Shown here piece after piece: positions 24,545 to 33,259 of a stretch of 64,000 bases of DNA. The notes under the pieces are model-generated. The model ran no database searches. It was not told where the DNA came from and was given only the letters and a program-made list of their open reading frames with translations. Position 1 is the stretch's first letter; every line of letters begins with the position of its first letter. Origin of the DNA: JBBRVP01 sp038246785. Lineage in GTDB: Bacteria; Actinomycetota; Actinomycetes; Jiangellales; Jiangellaceae. The DNA is taken from NCBI GenBank assembly GCA_038246785.1, contig JBBRVP010000017.1:1-64000 (forward strand). Reading direction: 5' to 3'. The translations under genes and the position numbers were made by a program.

Positions 24545-25555
24545 GGGTCGGCCGGCCGGCGGAGCCGTGTCGTGCGCGCTGTCGTACGTCACGTGGAACA
24601 GCGGCCGACGCTGGGACTCCTCGAAGATCCGCCCGACGTACTCGCCGAGCAGCCCGATGCAGATCAGCTGGACCGACCCGAGGAAGAACATCGGGACGAC
24701 GATGCTGGTCCACCCGGGGACGACGTGGCCCAGCAGCCAGGTACCCACGGCCCACAGGCCGAGGATCGCGCTCAGCAGCCCGGTCAGCACACCGGTTGCA
24801 GTCGCCAGCCGCAACGGGCTGGTCGTAAAGGCGCTCAGGCTGGTGAAGGCGAGCGCGACCATCTTCGTCAGCCGGTACTTCGAGCTGCCCGCCGCCCGGC
24901 GTTCGCGTGCGTAGCCCACGGTGGTGCTCGGGTAACCCAGCCACGGGATCAGCAACCGGTAGACCCGGTGCTTCTCTGGCAGCGCGTCGAGGACGTCGAC
25001 GACACGGCGGCTGAGCAGCCGGAAGTCGCCCACGTCCGGCGGGAGGTCGACCTGGCCGAAGCGCCGCAAGAGCCGGTAGTAGACGCCCGCCGAACGCCGC
25101 TTGAACGCCGTGTCGGACGAGCGGTCGGAGCGCTGCGCGTAGACCACGTCGACGCCCTGCTCGCGCGCGGCCGCCAGCAGCTGCGGGATGAGCTCGGGCG
25201 GGTCCTGCAGATCTGCGTCGAGGGTGAGCACCCAGTCGCCCACCGACGCGGCGAGGCCGGCCGCGAGAGCCGCCTGATGACCGCTGTTGCGGCCGAGGCG
25301 CAGGACGCGGACCTCCGCCCAGCGGCTGCGCACGGCCTCGAGCACGGCCAGGGTCGCGTCCGGCGACCCGTCGTCGACGAAGATCGCCTCGTACGGCTCG
25401 TCGAGGCCGTCCAGCACCGGGCGCAGGCGCGCCTCCAACCGGGTCAGCACCTCCTGCTCGCGGTAACAGGGGACGACGACGGACAGCACCGGGGCCTCCC
25501 CTCTCGTGCCGGCTGAGCCCAGCGTGCCAGCCGACGTTCGAGTCCGGGAGCGCAA
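24509..25555 (-). CDS. GT2 family polyprenyl-phosphate glycosyltransferase (DPM1/GtrB-like)
   Basis: The 348-residue protein has a GT-A domain with LSVVVPCYREQEVL, FVDDGSPD, and TLDADLQDPPEL (DXD). GDFRLLSRRVVDVL and GSSKYRLTKMVALA match polyprenyl-phosphate hexose synthases. Two C-terminal helices (LLSAILGLWAVGTWLLG and SIVVPMFFLGSVQLICIGLL, read as two segments) anchor it in the membrane. It would transfer mannose or glucose from a nucleotide sugar to polyprenyl phosphate. The GT87-like protein nearby is a possible user of the product. Confidence 0.82.
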   Translation of the reverse strand: MRSRTRTSAGTLGSAGTRGEAPVLSVVVPCYREQEVLTRLEARLRPVLDGLDEPYEAIFVDDGSPDATLAVLEAVRSRWAEVRVLRLGRNSGHQAALAAGLAASVGDWVLTLDADLQDPPELIPQLLAAAREQGVDVVYAQRSDRSSDTAFKRRSAGVYYRLLRRFGQVDLPPDVGDFRLLSRRVVDVLDALPEKHRVYRLLIPWLGYPSTTVGYARERRAAGSSKYRLTKMVALAFTSLSAFTTSPLRLATATGVLTGLLSAILGLWAVGTWLLGHVVPGWTSIVVPMFFLGSVQLICIGLLGEYVGRIFEESQRRPLFHVTYDSAHDTAPPAGRPSAQGQPPQETG

Positions 25556-25657
25556 CGGCTCGACACGCTCGCTGCCGCGACCCGTGTCCTACCCCCCGCC
25601 TAGCGTGCGGTGCACCGGTGGACCGGCCGCCACCGCCCCTGCAGGAGGAGGACGTTC

Positions 25658-25921
25658 ATGATCGTCGACTGTGACCGCTGCGCGGTCCGCGGACCTGGTG
25701 CCTGTGGTGACTGCGTCGTCACGGTTCTGCTCGGCACACCGCCGGGTGGGGTGGAGCTCGACGCGTCCGAGCAGCGGGCGCTGGAGGCTTTGGCGGGAGC
25801 CGGGATGGTCCCGCCGCTGCGGCTGGTGACCGGCGCGCCCGAGGCCGGATCGCCTCCCCGCGGCGATGTCGGCAACACCACACCGAGGCAACGGGCGCGC
25901 CGCGCCGCGGGATTTGATTGA
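25658..25921 (+). CDS. Small Cys-rich conserved actinobacterial protein
   Basis: From ATG 25658 the product has 87 residues and a strong AGGAGGAGG ribosome site. Its start reads MIVDCDRCAVRGPGACGDC, giving four closely spaced cysteines (CDRC and CGDC pairs) that could bind a metal or FeS cluster. The rest is helix-forming with a polar tail. The TGA ends directly before the promoter of the NlpC/P60 gene; the -35 box overlaps its last codons. I do not recognise a function. Confidence 0.65.
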   Translation: MIVDCDRCAVRGPGACGDCVVTVLLGTPPGGVELDASEQRALEALAGAGMVPPLRLVTGAPEAGSPPRGDVGNTTPRQRARRAAGFD

Positions 25922-25942
25922 TTACGAAACGGTCACTAGGGT
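25914..25942 (+). promoter_or_regulatory. Promoter of the riboswitch-NlpC/P60 transcript
   Basis: TTGATT (25914-25919) and TAGGGT (25937-25942) are separated by exactly 17 bp, a good vegetative-type promoter in this GC-rich setting. Transcription would begin near 25949, about 40 bases before the riboswitch. The -35 box lies within the last codons of the upstream small gene. Confidence 0.65.
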
Positions 25943-25989
25943 CCGTCCCCAGGCCGCGGCTCACGGGTCGTCCTTCCGGACGGCAGCAG

Positions 25990-26122
25990 CGACCTCCGCC
26001 GAGTCCGGTCCATGACCGGAGCCGGGGACCCACGGTTCCTGGGGTGAATCGGTCGCCCGTTACGGGTGGTCGTAGGGCTCGCTTCCCGGCCCGAACCCGT
26101 CAGCTCACCTGGTAGGCGGTCG
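25990..26122 (+). promoter_or_regulatory. c-di-AMP riboswitch (ydaO-yuaA type)
   Basis: The leader contains the conserved ydaO segments in order: GGGGACCCACGG, TGGGGTGAATC, GTCGTAGGG, and CCGAACCCGTCAGCTCACC followed by GGTAGGC. CGACC at 25990-25994 pairs with GGTCG at 26118-26122 to close helix P1. In actinobacteria this class commonly precedes cell-wall hydrolase genes and turns expression off when c-di-AMP is bound. Only 22 bases lie between P1 and the GTG start, including the AGGAAGGAAGG ribosome site, so there is little room for a terminator; translation control or Rho action is more likely. Confidence 0.92.
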
Positions 26123-26144
26123 AGGAAGGAAGGACCTGCCGCTC

Positions 26145-27278
26145 GTGTCGAACGGCCGGACACGCCGTCATGCCCGCATCGCCGGCGTCGTCGTTCTCGC
26201 TCTCATCGCCATCCTCCTTCCCCGCACCGGCCAGGCCGATCCGAAGCCGACGCTCGACCAGGTCCGCGCCCAGGTCGACGCGCTGCAGACGCAGGCCGAG
26301 ATCGCCGCCGAGCGCTACAACGACGCGCGCGACAAGCTCGGCGCGGCCCGGCGGGCCCTGTCCACCGCCGACAAGAGCGTCGCCCGCCAGCAGGCGAAGT
26401 ACGTCTCCACCACACGGTCCATGGGCGGCTATGCCGCCGAGCTCTACCGGCAGGGCGGCCTCGACCCGAGCGTGCAGGCGCTGCTCGCGTCGAGCCCCGA
26501 GGACTTCCTGGCCGGCACGGCGTTGGCCCAGACCTACACCGCGCAACAGGTGGCAGCGCTGCGTGCGGTCGCCCGTGAGCGTGCGGTCCTCGAGGAGCGC
26601 AAGGCCGACGCATCCGTCGAGCTGCAGCGCACCACCGCGCTGGAGTCGGCCGTCGAGACCCAGAAGCAGGCGATCGACGACAAGGTCGCGGAGAGCAAGC
26701 GGCTGCTCGACTCCCTCGAGGCGCAGGAGCGGGCCAGGCTCGAGCGCGCGCGTCGGCTCGCGGCTGCCCGCCAGGCCGCGCTGGAGGCCGCCCGGCAGCA
26801 GCAGGCCTCGCGCAGCGAGCGACGCGCCGCCGCGCCTCCGACCACGACCCGCGACACCGCGACCCGCGACACCGGTGGTGGCGCCGCGACGCCCACGCCG
26901 CCACCGCCGCCACCGAGCGGGCCGGTCTCCGGACGGGCCGGCACCGCCGTGTCCTTCGCGCTGGCCCAGGTGGGCAAGGCCTACACCTACGGCGGCTCGG
27001 GCCCCGGCGCCTACGACTGTTCCGGGCTCACGATGGCAGCCTGGGCGGCCGCCGGTGTCTCCCTCCCGCACACCGTGCGTGGGCAGCTCGCGTCCGGGCG
27101 GTCGGTGTCCATCAGCCAGCTGCAGCCCGGCGACCTGGTGGCCTACTACAACCCCACCCACCACATCTCGATCTACATCGGCGGGGGCCGGATCGTGCAC
27201 GCGGCCAACCCGCGCAGCGGTGTCCTCACCGCGTCGCTGACCTCGATGCCGATCTACGCGGCGGTCCGCATCGGCTGA
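26145..27278 (+). CDS. Secreted NlpC/P60 peptidoglycan hydrolase
   Basis: The 377-residue protein has a signal peptide (Arg-rich start, then VVVLALIAILLP, cleavage near residue 31), a long coiled coil (about 35-225, as in RipA/PcsB-like hydrolases), a Thr/Pro linker with a run of prolines, and an NlpC/P60 domain. Catalytic residues are Cys292 (YDCSGL), His340 (HHISIYIG) and His352 (RIVHAANP). It should cut stem peptides outside the cell; the coiled coil usually keeps such enzymes inactive until a partner binds. The GTG start follows AGGAAGGAAGG. Expression is predicted to be controlled by c-di-AMP through the upstream riboswitch. Confidence 0.92.
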   Translation: MSNGRTRRHARIAGVVVLALIAILLPRTGQADPKPTLDQVRAQVDALQTQAEIAAERYNDARDKLGAARRALSTADKSVARQQAKYVSTTRSMGGYAAELYRQGGLDPSVQALLASSPEDFLAGTALAQTYTAQQVAALRAVARERAVLEERKADASVELQRTTALESAVETQKQAIDDKVAESKRLLDSLEAQERARLERARRLAAARQAALEAARQQQASRSERRAAAPPTTTRDTATRDTGGGAATPTPPPPPPSGPVSGRAGTAVSFALAQVGKAYTYGGSGPGAYDCSGLTMAAWAAAGVSLPHTVRGQLASGRSVSISQLQPGDLVAYYNPTHHISIYIGGGRIVHAANPRSGVLTASLTSMPIYAAVRIG

Positions 27279-27393
27279 TCCTCAGCCGCCCGGCATTCGC
27301 TACGCAATCTGGTGTCGACCAGCGTGTCCGCGCACCCAATCGCTTCTTGCTACGTCTCGAGGAACGGCTTGCCCGAGTCAGTGACGCTGCGCA

Positions 27394-28701
27394 GTGGCTG
27401 AACGACCACCGGTGCTCGCCATGGGCGTCGCCGTAGGTCTGCTCGGCGGGCTGCTCCTGGCCATGCTGGCGGTCCTCATCCCGTGGCGTCCGTTGGATGC
27501 GCCGGTTCGCGAGCAGGTGGCGATCGCACCAACGCGCGACTTCACCCCAGGTGAGCGGGCTCGCGAGGACGGCTATCACGCCGCCCTGCGAACCCCGGCC
27601 TACGGGGCGCTCGTGGTCTCGCTGGGCGTCGCGCTCGTTCTGGGCCTTACCCCGCTGGGCGCGCGGATCGTCACGTCGTCCGGACGCCTGCTCGGCGGCG
27701 GATGGGTGGCGCAGGTCGTCGTCGGCGGTGTCGTCGTGCTGCTCATCGGGCGAGTCGCGGCGCTTCCGCTGTCGACCTGGGCGCAGTCGGTCCGCCTCGA
27801 CTACGGTCTGGCGACGCAGTCCTGGGTCGCCTGGCTGGTCGACGTCGCGAAGTCCTTCGAGGTGTCCAGCGCGGTGACGGTCCTGGCTCTGTTCGCGGTC
27901 GTGGGTCTCGCCCGGTCCCTGCCTCGCTGGTGGTGGCTCGCGGCCGCGGTGGGCGGCGCTGCGCTCGCCGTGGTCCTCTCGTTCGGCTATCCGCTGCTTG
28001 TCGAGCCGCTGTTCAACACCTTCACCCCGATGCCGGCGTCCGCGCTGCGCACCGATCTGCTCGAGTTGGCGCAGCGGGACGGCGTACTCGTGCAGGACGT
28101 GCTGGTGGCCGACGCGTCGCGACGGACGACGACCCTGAACGCGTACGTCTCCGGGTTCGGCGCCACGCGGCGCATCGTCGTCTACGACACGCTGCTGGAC
28201 TCGGCGCCGGACGCCGAGGTCGAAATGGTCGTGGCCCACGAGCTCGGCCACGTCAAGCGCCACGACGTGCTGGTCGGCACGGCCATCGGCGCCGTCGCGG
28301 TGGCTCTGGGCGCCTGCGCGCTCGGGCTCCTCCTGTCGCACACCGGGCTCCTGCGTCGGGCCGCGGTCAGCGGGGCCGCCGACCCCCGGGTCATCGCGCT
28401 CGTGCTCGCGATCGCCGCGGCGGGCAGCGTCCTCGTCGCGCCGGCGTCCGCGCTCGTCTCCCGGCGCATCGAGGCCAGGGCCGACGTCCACGCGCTCGAC
28501 CTGACCAGGGACCCGACGACGTTCGCGCAGATGCAGCGACGGCTGGCCCTTCGCGGGTTGTCGGATCTCGATCCCACCTGGTTCGACTACGCCTTCTTCG
28601 CGACCCATCCGACGGCGCCGCAGCGGCTCGCGCTGGCGCGCACCTGGGCCACGCTGCACAATGTTCCGCCGCCGGCCGATCTGGTGCCGCGCTCCGGGTA
28701 A
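27394..28701 (+). CDS. M48 family membrane metalloprotease (Ste24/CAAX protease 1-like)
   Basis: The 435-residue protein has several helices, the zinc motif HELGH (282-286) and the third ligand Glu360 in RRIEARADVHAL. The order and the N-terminal membrane region resemble Ste24-type CAAX proteases, with FATHPTAPQRLALA at the C-terminus, conserved in M48 proteins. It likely degrades misfolded membrane proteins or processes peptides. It starts with GTG 116 bp after the NlpC/P60 gene. The 115-bp gap shows no clear hairpin. Confidence 0.88.
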   Translation: MAERPPVLAMGVAVGLLGGLLLAMLAVLIPWRPLDAPVREQVAIAPTRDFTPGERAREDGYHAALRTPAYGALVVSLGVALVLGLTPLGARIVTSSGRLLGGGWVAQVVVGGVVVLLIGRVAALPLSTWAQSVRLDYGLATQSWVAWLVDVAKSFEVSSAVTVLALFAVVGLARSLPRWWWLAAAVGGAALAVVLSFGYPLLVEPLFNTFTPMPASALRTDLLELAQRDGVLVQDVLVADASRRTTTLNAYVSGFGATRRIVVYDTLLDSAPDAEVEMVVAHELGHVKRHDVLVGTAIGAVAVALGACALGLLLSHTGLLRRAAVSGAADPRVIALVLAIAAAGSVLVAPASALVSRRIEARADVHALDLTRDPTTFAQMQRRLALRGLSDLDPTWFDYAFFATHPTAPQRLALARTWATLHNVPPPADLVPRSG

Positions 28702-28733
28702 GGGGCGGCCGCTCGAGCCCGGCCAGGTCCGGC

Positions 28734-30170
28734 TCAGGGGGCCTGGAGCAGGACGTAGTCGCCGTCGGTGAGGATCGTCCGCCAGCCGAGCACGTCGCGC
28801 AGGCCGGTGCTGAGCGGTTCGTTCCTGGCCACGAGCGCCAGCCGCGCCCCGGTGCGCCTCACCAGTCCGCGCCAGTCGCCTCGCAGGCTCAGGGCCTGCA
28901 TGTAGGCCGCGAGCAGGTCGGGCGGGAAGATCTCGATCCGCTGGTCGACCACGGGTCGCGCGTGCGGCGCCGCCCAGAGCAGGTAGCCCCCAACCCGGTA
29001 GGCGTTGAGGACCACGGTCCCCGCGGGCTGGTCCTGCAGGTAGGCAGCAGCCCGGGCGGGATAGCCGTCGTCGGCGGCACCGAGGCCCGGCGCTGCCACC
29101 ACGGCGGCCAGCGTGAGGCTCAGTGCCGCACCGATCACGCTGGCTGCCGACACGATGCGGGCCACCGGCACCGGCCCCCGCGTGAGATCGGCGCCGAGGC
29201 GGCAGGCCAGCGTGGCGAGCAGGATGGTCGCCGGCGCGGTCGTGCGGCTCCACGTCACGCCGAGCACGACGGCCACCGAGACGTCGGCGAGCACCCACCA
29301 CGGCAAGCGCCGTCCCGACCGAACGAGCAGGGCGAGCACGACGAGGAGCATCGTCAGGAAGCCGACCCCGTGCGCCGTGCGGACGTTCAGCGGGCTCCAC
29401 TCACTGACGTAGCGGGAGGTATCGCCGACAGCGACCACGGCTCGCAGGAGGTCGACGCCGGCGGGGGTCAGCGCGAGGACCGCGGCGAGCGAGGCACCCC
29501 CGACAAGCGCCAGGCGGCCAAACAGCCGCAGGTCCCTGCGCTCTGCGGCAGCGACCAGGCCGGTGACGGCGAGCAGCAGCAGCGGCAGGAACCACAGCCC
29601 GTGGACCATCGACCACAACCAGGTCAGGGGCACCAGCCACCAGCCACGCACCTCGCCCGCCACCGCCCGTCGCACGTAGCCGCTCGCGGGGACGAGGAGC
29701 AGGAACGAGAGCAGCTGCGGCCGTTCGCCCCAGCCGGCCGAGGTCCCCAGCACCGTGGCAGCGGTGACCAGCACCGCGAGCCACGGGGGCAGCCGTCGGG
29801 TCGCGAGCCAGCCGATGCTCCCCACCAAGAGCACCACGAGCAGGCAGCGAGCCACTGCGACGCCGGCGAACCCGCCCACGCTGTACGCCGCGGTGAAGAA
29901 CAGCTCGCCCAGCCACTCGTGCGGCACCCAGGGCAGCGAGGGGCCGGTGGCCGACCAGCTGTCGTGGCTGGGCAGCCGATGGGTGTCGAGGATGAGCTCG
30001 CCGGTCCGCAAGTGCCAGAAGATGTCGGGATCGCCGACGGGGCGTAGCGCCGAGACACCGGCGGCGGCAACCAGCAGGACAGTGCTGAGCCGGGCGGCAG
30101 CCGCGGAGAGCGACCAGCCGCGCGGGAGCACGGGTGCGGAATCCACGCTCCCTTGGACCACCGCAGTCAC
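28734..30170 (-). CDS. Polytopic membrane protein, possible GT-C-type glycosyltransferase
   Basis: About 478 residues from GTG 30170, with ten or more hydrophobic helices. The first loop has VGDPDIFWHLRTGELILDTH and the next one WVPHEWLGELFF, acidic/aromatic motifs seen in GT-C-like membrane proteins. A soluble C-terminal part (PARAAAYLQDQPAGTVVLNA to the end) resembles the extracytoplasmic domain of such enzymes. A TTG at 30233 would add 21 residues. I do not know the substrate; an unassigned conserved membrane protein is the safe call. Confidence 0.6.
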   Translation of the reverse strand: MTAVVQGSVDSAPVLPRGWSLSAAAARLSTVLLVAAAGVSALRPVGDPDIFWHLRTGELILDTHRLPSHDSWSATGPSLPWVPHEWLGELFFTAAYSVGGFAGVAVARCLLVVLLVGSIGWLATRRLPPWLAVLVTAATVLGTSAGWGERPQLLSFLLLVPASGYVRRAVAGEVRGWWLVPLTWLWSMVHGLWFLPLLLLAVTGLVAAAERRDLRLFGRLALVGGASLAAVLALTPAGVDLLRAVVAVGDTSRYVSEWSPLNVRTAHGVGFLTMLLVVLALLVRSGRRLPWWVLADVSVAVVLGVTWSRTTAPATILLATLACRLGADLTRGPVPVARIVSAASVIGAALSLTLAAVVAAPGLGAADDGYPARAAAYLQDQPAGTVVLNAYRVGGYLLWAAPHARPVVDQRIEIFPPDLLAAYMQALSLRGDWRGLVRRTGARLALVARNEPLSTGLRDVLGWRTILTDGDYVLLQAP

Positions 30171-30364
30171 CGGCTCAGCCTGCCGTCCCGGGGTCAGTGG
30201 CGCGAACGAGTCGTGCGCACCCGACCTCCTCAACGGCGCCAGACACGCCTCACGACGGCCGGATCACCGACACCCAGCGTCGTGCGGGACCAGTCGCCCG
30301 GACTCTGGCGAGCCCCGCCCGCCGCCTCGTGGACGGCATAGCCCGCTCGGTCCTGAATGACCTG

Positions 30365-30556
30365 TCAGCACGTCGTATTGGAGGCGCTCGCGTCGTTGAC
30401 GCAGTTGGCGCTGTTGTCGAGCTTGTTGTTGATCGCGGTGCCGAGCGCGAACGCCCCAGCGATCATGATCAGGGCGATGGCGACGACGAGGAGCGCGTAC
30501 TCGATAGCCGACGCGCCGGTTTCCTTCTTGGTCAGCGTCCGCAGGTGCTGGTACAT
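30365..30556 (-). CDS. flp: Flp-type IVb pilin
   Basis: The 63-residue prepilin has a short leader ending KKETG, cleavage after Gly14, then ASAIEYALLVVAIALIMIAG with Glu19 at +5 of the mature protein. This is the class III Flp signature and the length is normal. Two cysteines near the C-terminus (Cys52, Cys63) could form a disulfide. AAGGGGG lies just before the ATG as ribosome site. It would be the major fibre subunit exported by the CpaF/TadB/TadC machine encoded at 35685-39937. The processing peptidase is not in the window. Confidence 0.92.
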   Translation of the reverse strand: MYQHLRTLTKKETGASAIEYALLVVAIALIMIAGAFALGTAINNKLDNSANCVNDASASNTTC

Positions 30557-30793
30557 CTGGCCCCCTTCAAGGGTGTCTCCGAGCGACCGCCCGCGGTGGA
30601 CCGTTGTCCGACGCGGTGAAGGCTCGGTGTCGGGTGGTGCGGTGGTGCGGTGGTGCCCGGTGGCCGGACTGGGTTGGACCGGCCCGCTCGACGATCGCTG
30701 CCGTCAGGGACGAGTCTTGCGCACGAGGCAACCGGCGCGGATCGGTTTAGCGGTTGTGACCCATCGTCCGAACGGATGATTTCACTTGTCCGG
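30557..30793. other. 237-bp region between the pilin and response-regulator genes
   Basis: This holds the flp leader and promoter. A GTGGTGCGG-type 9-bp repeat (about 30636-30657) and a weak hairpin (ATCGTCC-GAAC-GGATGAT, about 30763-30780) are visible. No confident -10/-35 pair is seen, and no T-run follows the hairpin on either strand. Confidence 0.4.
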
Positions 30794-31435
30794 TCAAGGA
30801 GTCGGGGCCTCGGACGTGATGAGCCCGGCGCGCAGGGCCGCCATGATGGCTTGGGCGCGGTTGGCTGCCCCGAGCTTCTCGTACAGCTTCGAGATGTGGG
30901 TCTTGGTGGTGGATTCGCTGATGTAGAGCCGGCGGGAGATGGCGGCCACCCCGTGTCCGTCGGCGAGCAGCTGGAGGACCTGTTGCTCCCGCGGTGACAG
31001 CTGCGGCCCGGTCGGTTCCAGGCGTCGTTTCATGGCGTCGGCGAGGTCGTTCGCGGCGAAGGCACGCGGGGACGCCGCGGCGTGGCGGGCCGCCGCGACC
31101 ACCTCGTCGGCGGGGGCGTCCTTGGGGACGAACGCGGAGGCGCCGGCCTCCAGAGCGGCGAACAGCTGCTCGTCGCCGGCGTACATCGTCAGCACGACGA
31201 TGCCCAGCTGCGGGTGCTGGGTGCGCAGCTGGCGGGCCGCGTCCAGGCCGTTGCCGTCTGGGAGCCGCACGTCGCACACCACGACGTCCGGGCGGTGGGC
31301 GTTGACCGTCTCGACCCCGCTGCGCACCGTGCCGGCCTCGGCGACCACCTCGAAGTCGCCGCTGCGCTCGAAGGCCCGCTTGAGCCCGTGCCGGATCAGC
31401 TCGTGGTCGTCGATGAGCACCACTCGCAGGTTCAT
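30794..31435 (-). CDS. NarL/LuxR-family response regulator
   Basis: The 213-residue protein has a receiver with Asp9/Asp10, phosphoacceptor Asp55 (VVVCDVRLPDG), Thr83 and Lys105 (FVPKDAP), and a LuxR-type helix-turn-helix (LSPREQQVLQLLADGHGVA and STTKTHISKLYEKLGA). The ATG overlaps the stop of the histidine kinase (ATGA), so they form one two-component system. Lying directly upstream of flp on the same strand, it is a likely regulator of the pilus or of its own operon. Confidence 0.92.
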   Translation of the reverse strand: MNLRVVLIDDHELIRHGLKRAFERSGDFEVVAEAGTVRSGVETVNAHRPDVVVCDVRLPDGNGLDAARQLRTQHPQLGIVVLTMYAGDEQLFAALEAGASAFVPKDAPADEVVAAARHAAASPRAFAANDLADAMKRRLEPTGPQLSPREQQVLQLLADGHGVAAISRRLYISESTTKTHISKLYEKLGAANRAQAIMAALRAGLITSEAPTP

Positions 31436-33129
31436 GCGTCCACCTCGTTCATCGCAGGGCTCCTGCCGGTCACGTCATGCGTGCCGAGCCGGACCGTGAC
31501 TCTGGTGCCGCCGCCGGTGCGGGGCTCGACGACGAGCTGGGCGCCGATCCGCGCGGAGCGCTCGCGCATGACCTGCAGACCGAAGCTGTCGATGCGACCT
31601 TCGCCCATCCCGACACCGTCGTCCTCGATGCTGAGGAACGCGTCGGGGGGAGCGACCCGGCAGGTCACCCACAGGTTGTCGGCAGCGGAGTGCTTGCGCG
31701 CATTGGTGATGGCCTCCTGGGCGATCCGCAGGAGTTCGACCTCGGTGTCGAGCCGGAGCCGTTGCGGGGACTCGTCGAGCACCAGGTGGATGGTCGGCCC
31801 GCGCGCGGCTGCTCCCATCTGCTGCACGTAGTCGCTCAGCGCGGCACCCAGACCCGATCCGGTGGAGATGTCGCTGCGCAAGTCGAAGATCGACAGACGC
31901 AGCTCGCCGATCACCCGGGTGATCTCGTGGCGGAGCGCGTGCAGCTCGTTCTTCATCGTGCGGTCGTGGGCCCGGTCGACGAGGTCGTCGACGGAGTACC
32001 CGAGAGAGGTGAGCTCCTGGGCGATCCCGTCGTGGATCTCGCGGGCCAGCCGGCGCCGCTCCTCCGAGCTGGCGATCGAGCGTACGTCGGCGAACAGCAG
32101 CGCTGTCTCGAGACGAAGGGCGGACTCCGCGGCGTCGTGCATGGCGTCGCGCAGCACCGTGCCTTCGACGAGGTGCTGGGTCTCGAGTGCGATCACGCCG
32201 AATGTCCGCACGCCCATGCGCAGCGGGAACGCCGACCGGTAGAGATCGCTCTGCCCGCCGAAGCCGGCGGGCTCCTGCACCGGGTGGTCCGCCGCCCATG
32301 CCGCGCCGAGCAGCGACTCACCGCGCGTGCTGGTGTCCCAGTCGACGCCCACGACGCCGTCGATGCCGTCGATGCCGTCGACGGCGAGCGGCACGAGGAA
32401 GCCGCCGGGGGAGCGGACGAAGACCGCGGCGCGCACGAAACCGACGTCGTCGCGGACGTGCTGCAGCATGGTGTGCGCGAGCGTGACCGGGTCGAGCCCG
32501 GCCGAGAGCTGGCGCGCCACGAGCCAGAGCTCGGTGAGCAGGCGGTGCGCCGAGACGTAGGCCGAGTCCTGCTCGAGGTGGCGCTCCTCGAGCCCGCGGA
32601 TGTAGGCACCGAGCGCCGCAACGGTGCACGCGACGGCGGCCCAGCCGAGGATGACCTGCATGTTGTCCCGGGCCTGCGCCGGCACCAGCAACGCGACCGT
32701 GCCATAGGTCAGGACGGCGGCGGCCACCGTCGCGGCAGCCCAGCGGGCGCCACCGCGCAGCCCACCCACCAGGCAGGGGACGAGCACGTAGGGCAGGAAG
32801 CTCAGGCCGGTGTTGATGTCGACGGTGGACACGGCGACGGCCGAGGCGCTGGCTACCAGGGCCTCGACGACAGGGGCGCCGCGCCCGAGCCGGTCGCCCA
32901 TCCGGCTGGTCGAGGCGATCGTGGCGATCACCGCCAGGACGACGATCTGGCTCCACACCTGCGGGCTGCCGGCATAGCCGCCGACCGCGGCGACGATCGC
33001 GGCGAAGAGCACGAGCGCGGCACGGACCGCGACCAGCACGCGCCGCGGCTCCTCCGCGGCAGCGGGACTCGGCGACGCGAGGAGGGCCACGCCGCCACGC
33101 TGCCACATCGAGCGTCTGGTCACGAGCAT
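31432..33129 (-). CDS. Membrane sensor histidine kinase with GAF domain (NarX/DesK-type)
   Basis: From ATG 33129 the kinase has 565 residues: five or six helices in the first 200, a GAF-like domain (about 225-350), an HisKA_3 box with His366 (REIHDGIAQELTSLG), and a C-terminal HATPase with the N-box at Asn476 (QEAITNARKHS) and GVGMG. A DGIDGIDGVVGVD repeat in the GAF region comes from 9-bp repeats. In-frame starts further upstream would run into the divergent gene's leader. The ligand is unknown. It pairs with the response regulator through an ATGA overlap and is divergent from the DnaB-like gene. Confidence 0.9.
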   Translation of the reverse strand: MLVTRRSMWQRGGVALLASPSPAAAEEPRRVLVAVRAALVLFAAIVAAVGGYAGSPQVWSQIVVLAVIATIASTSRMGDRLGRGAPVVEALVASASAVAVSTVDINTGLSFLPYVLVPCLVGGLRGGARWAAATVAAAVLTYGTVALLVPAQARDNMQVILGWAAVACTVAALGAYIRGLEERHLEQDSAYVSAHRLLTELWLVARQLSAGLDPVTLAHTMLQHVRDDVGFVRAAVFVRSPGGFLVPLAVDGIDGIDGVVGVDWDTSTRGESLLGAAWAADHPVQEPAGFGGQSDLYRSAFPLRMGVRTFGVIALETQHLVEGTVLRDAMHDAAESALRLETALLFADVRSIASSEERRRLAREIHDGIAQELTSLGYSVDDLVDRAHDRTMKNELHALRHEITRVIGELRLSIFDLRSDISTGSGLGAALSDYVQQMGAAARGPTIHLVLDESPQRLRLDTEVELLRIAQEAITNARKHSAADNLWVTCRVAPPDAFLSIEDDGVGMGEGRIDSFGLQVMRERSARIGAQLVVEPRTGGGTRVTVRLGTHDVTGRSPAMNEVDA

Positions 33130-33259
33130 GACGGCCCCGCCGACGCCCGGTCTGTCAGGGTCTCGCGTCGCTCCAACGACGCGGGAGGCTGACACGTCGG
33201 GGGGGAGAGGGGGACCGGGATGCGGCCGACTGTCACCCGGCTGCGCGGCGGATGGTGCA

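Noticed and set aside
30563..30573. CCCTTCAAGGG over the flp ribosome site as an RNA switch
   Set aside because: The arms leave only one base for a loop, so a stable hairpin cannot form; I treat it as chance.
30763..30780. Hairpin ATCGTCC-GAAC-GGATGAT as a terminator after the response regulator
   Set aside because: The stem has a mismatch or wobble and no T-run follows on the minus strand, so it is not a supported terminator.
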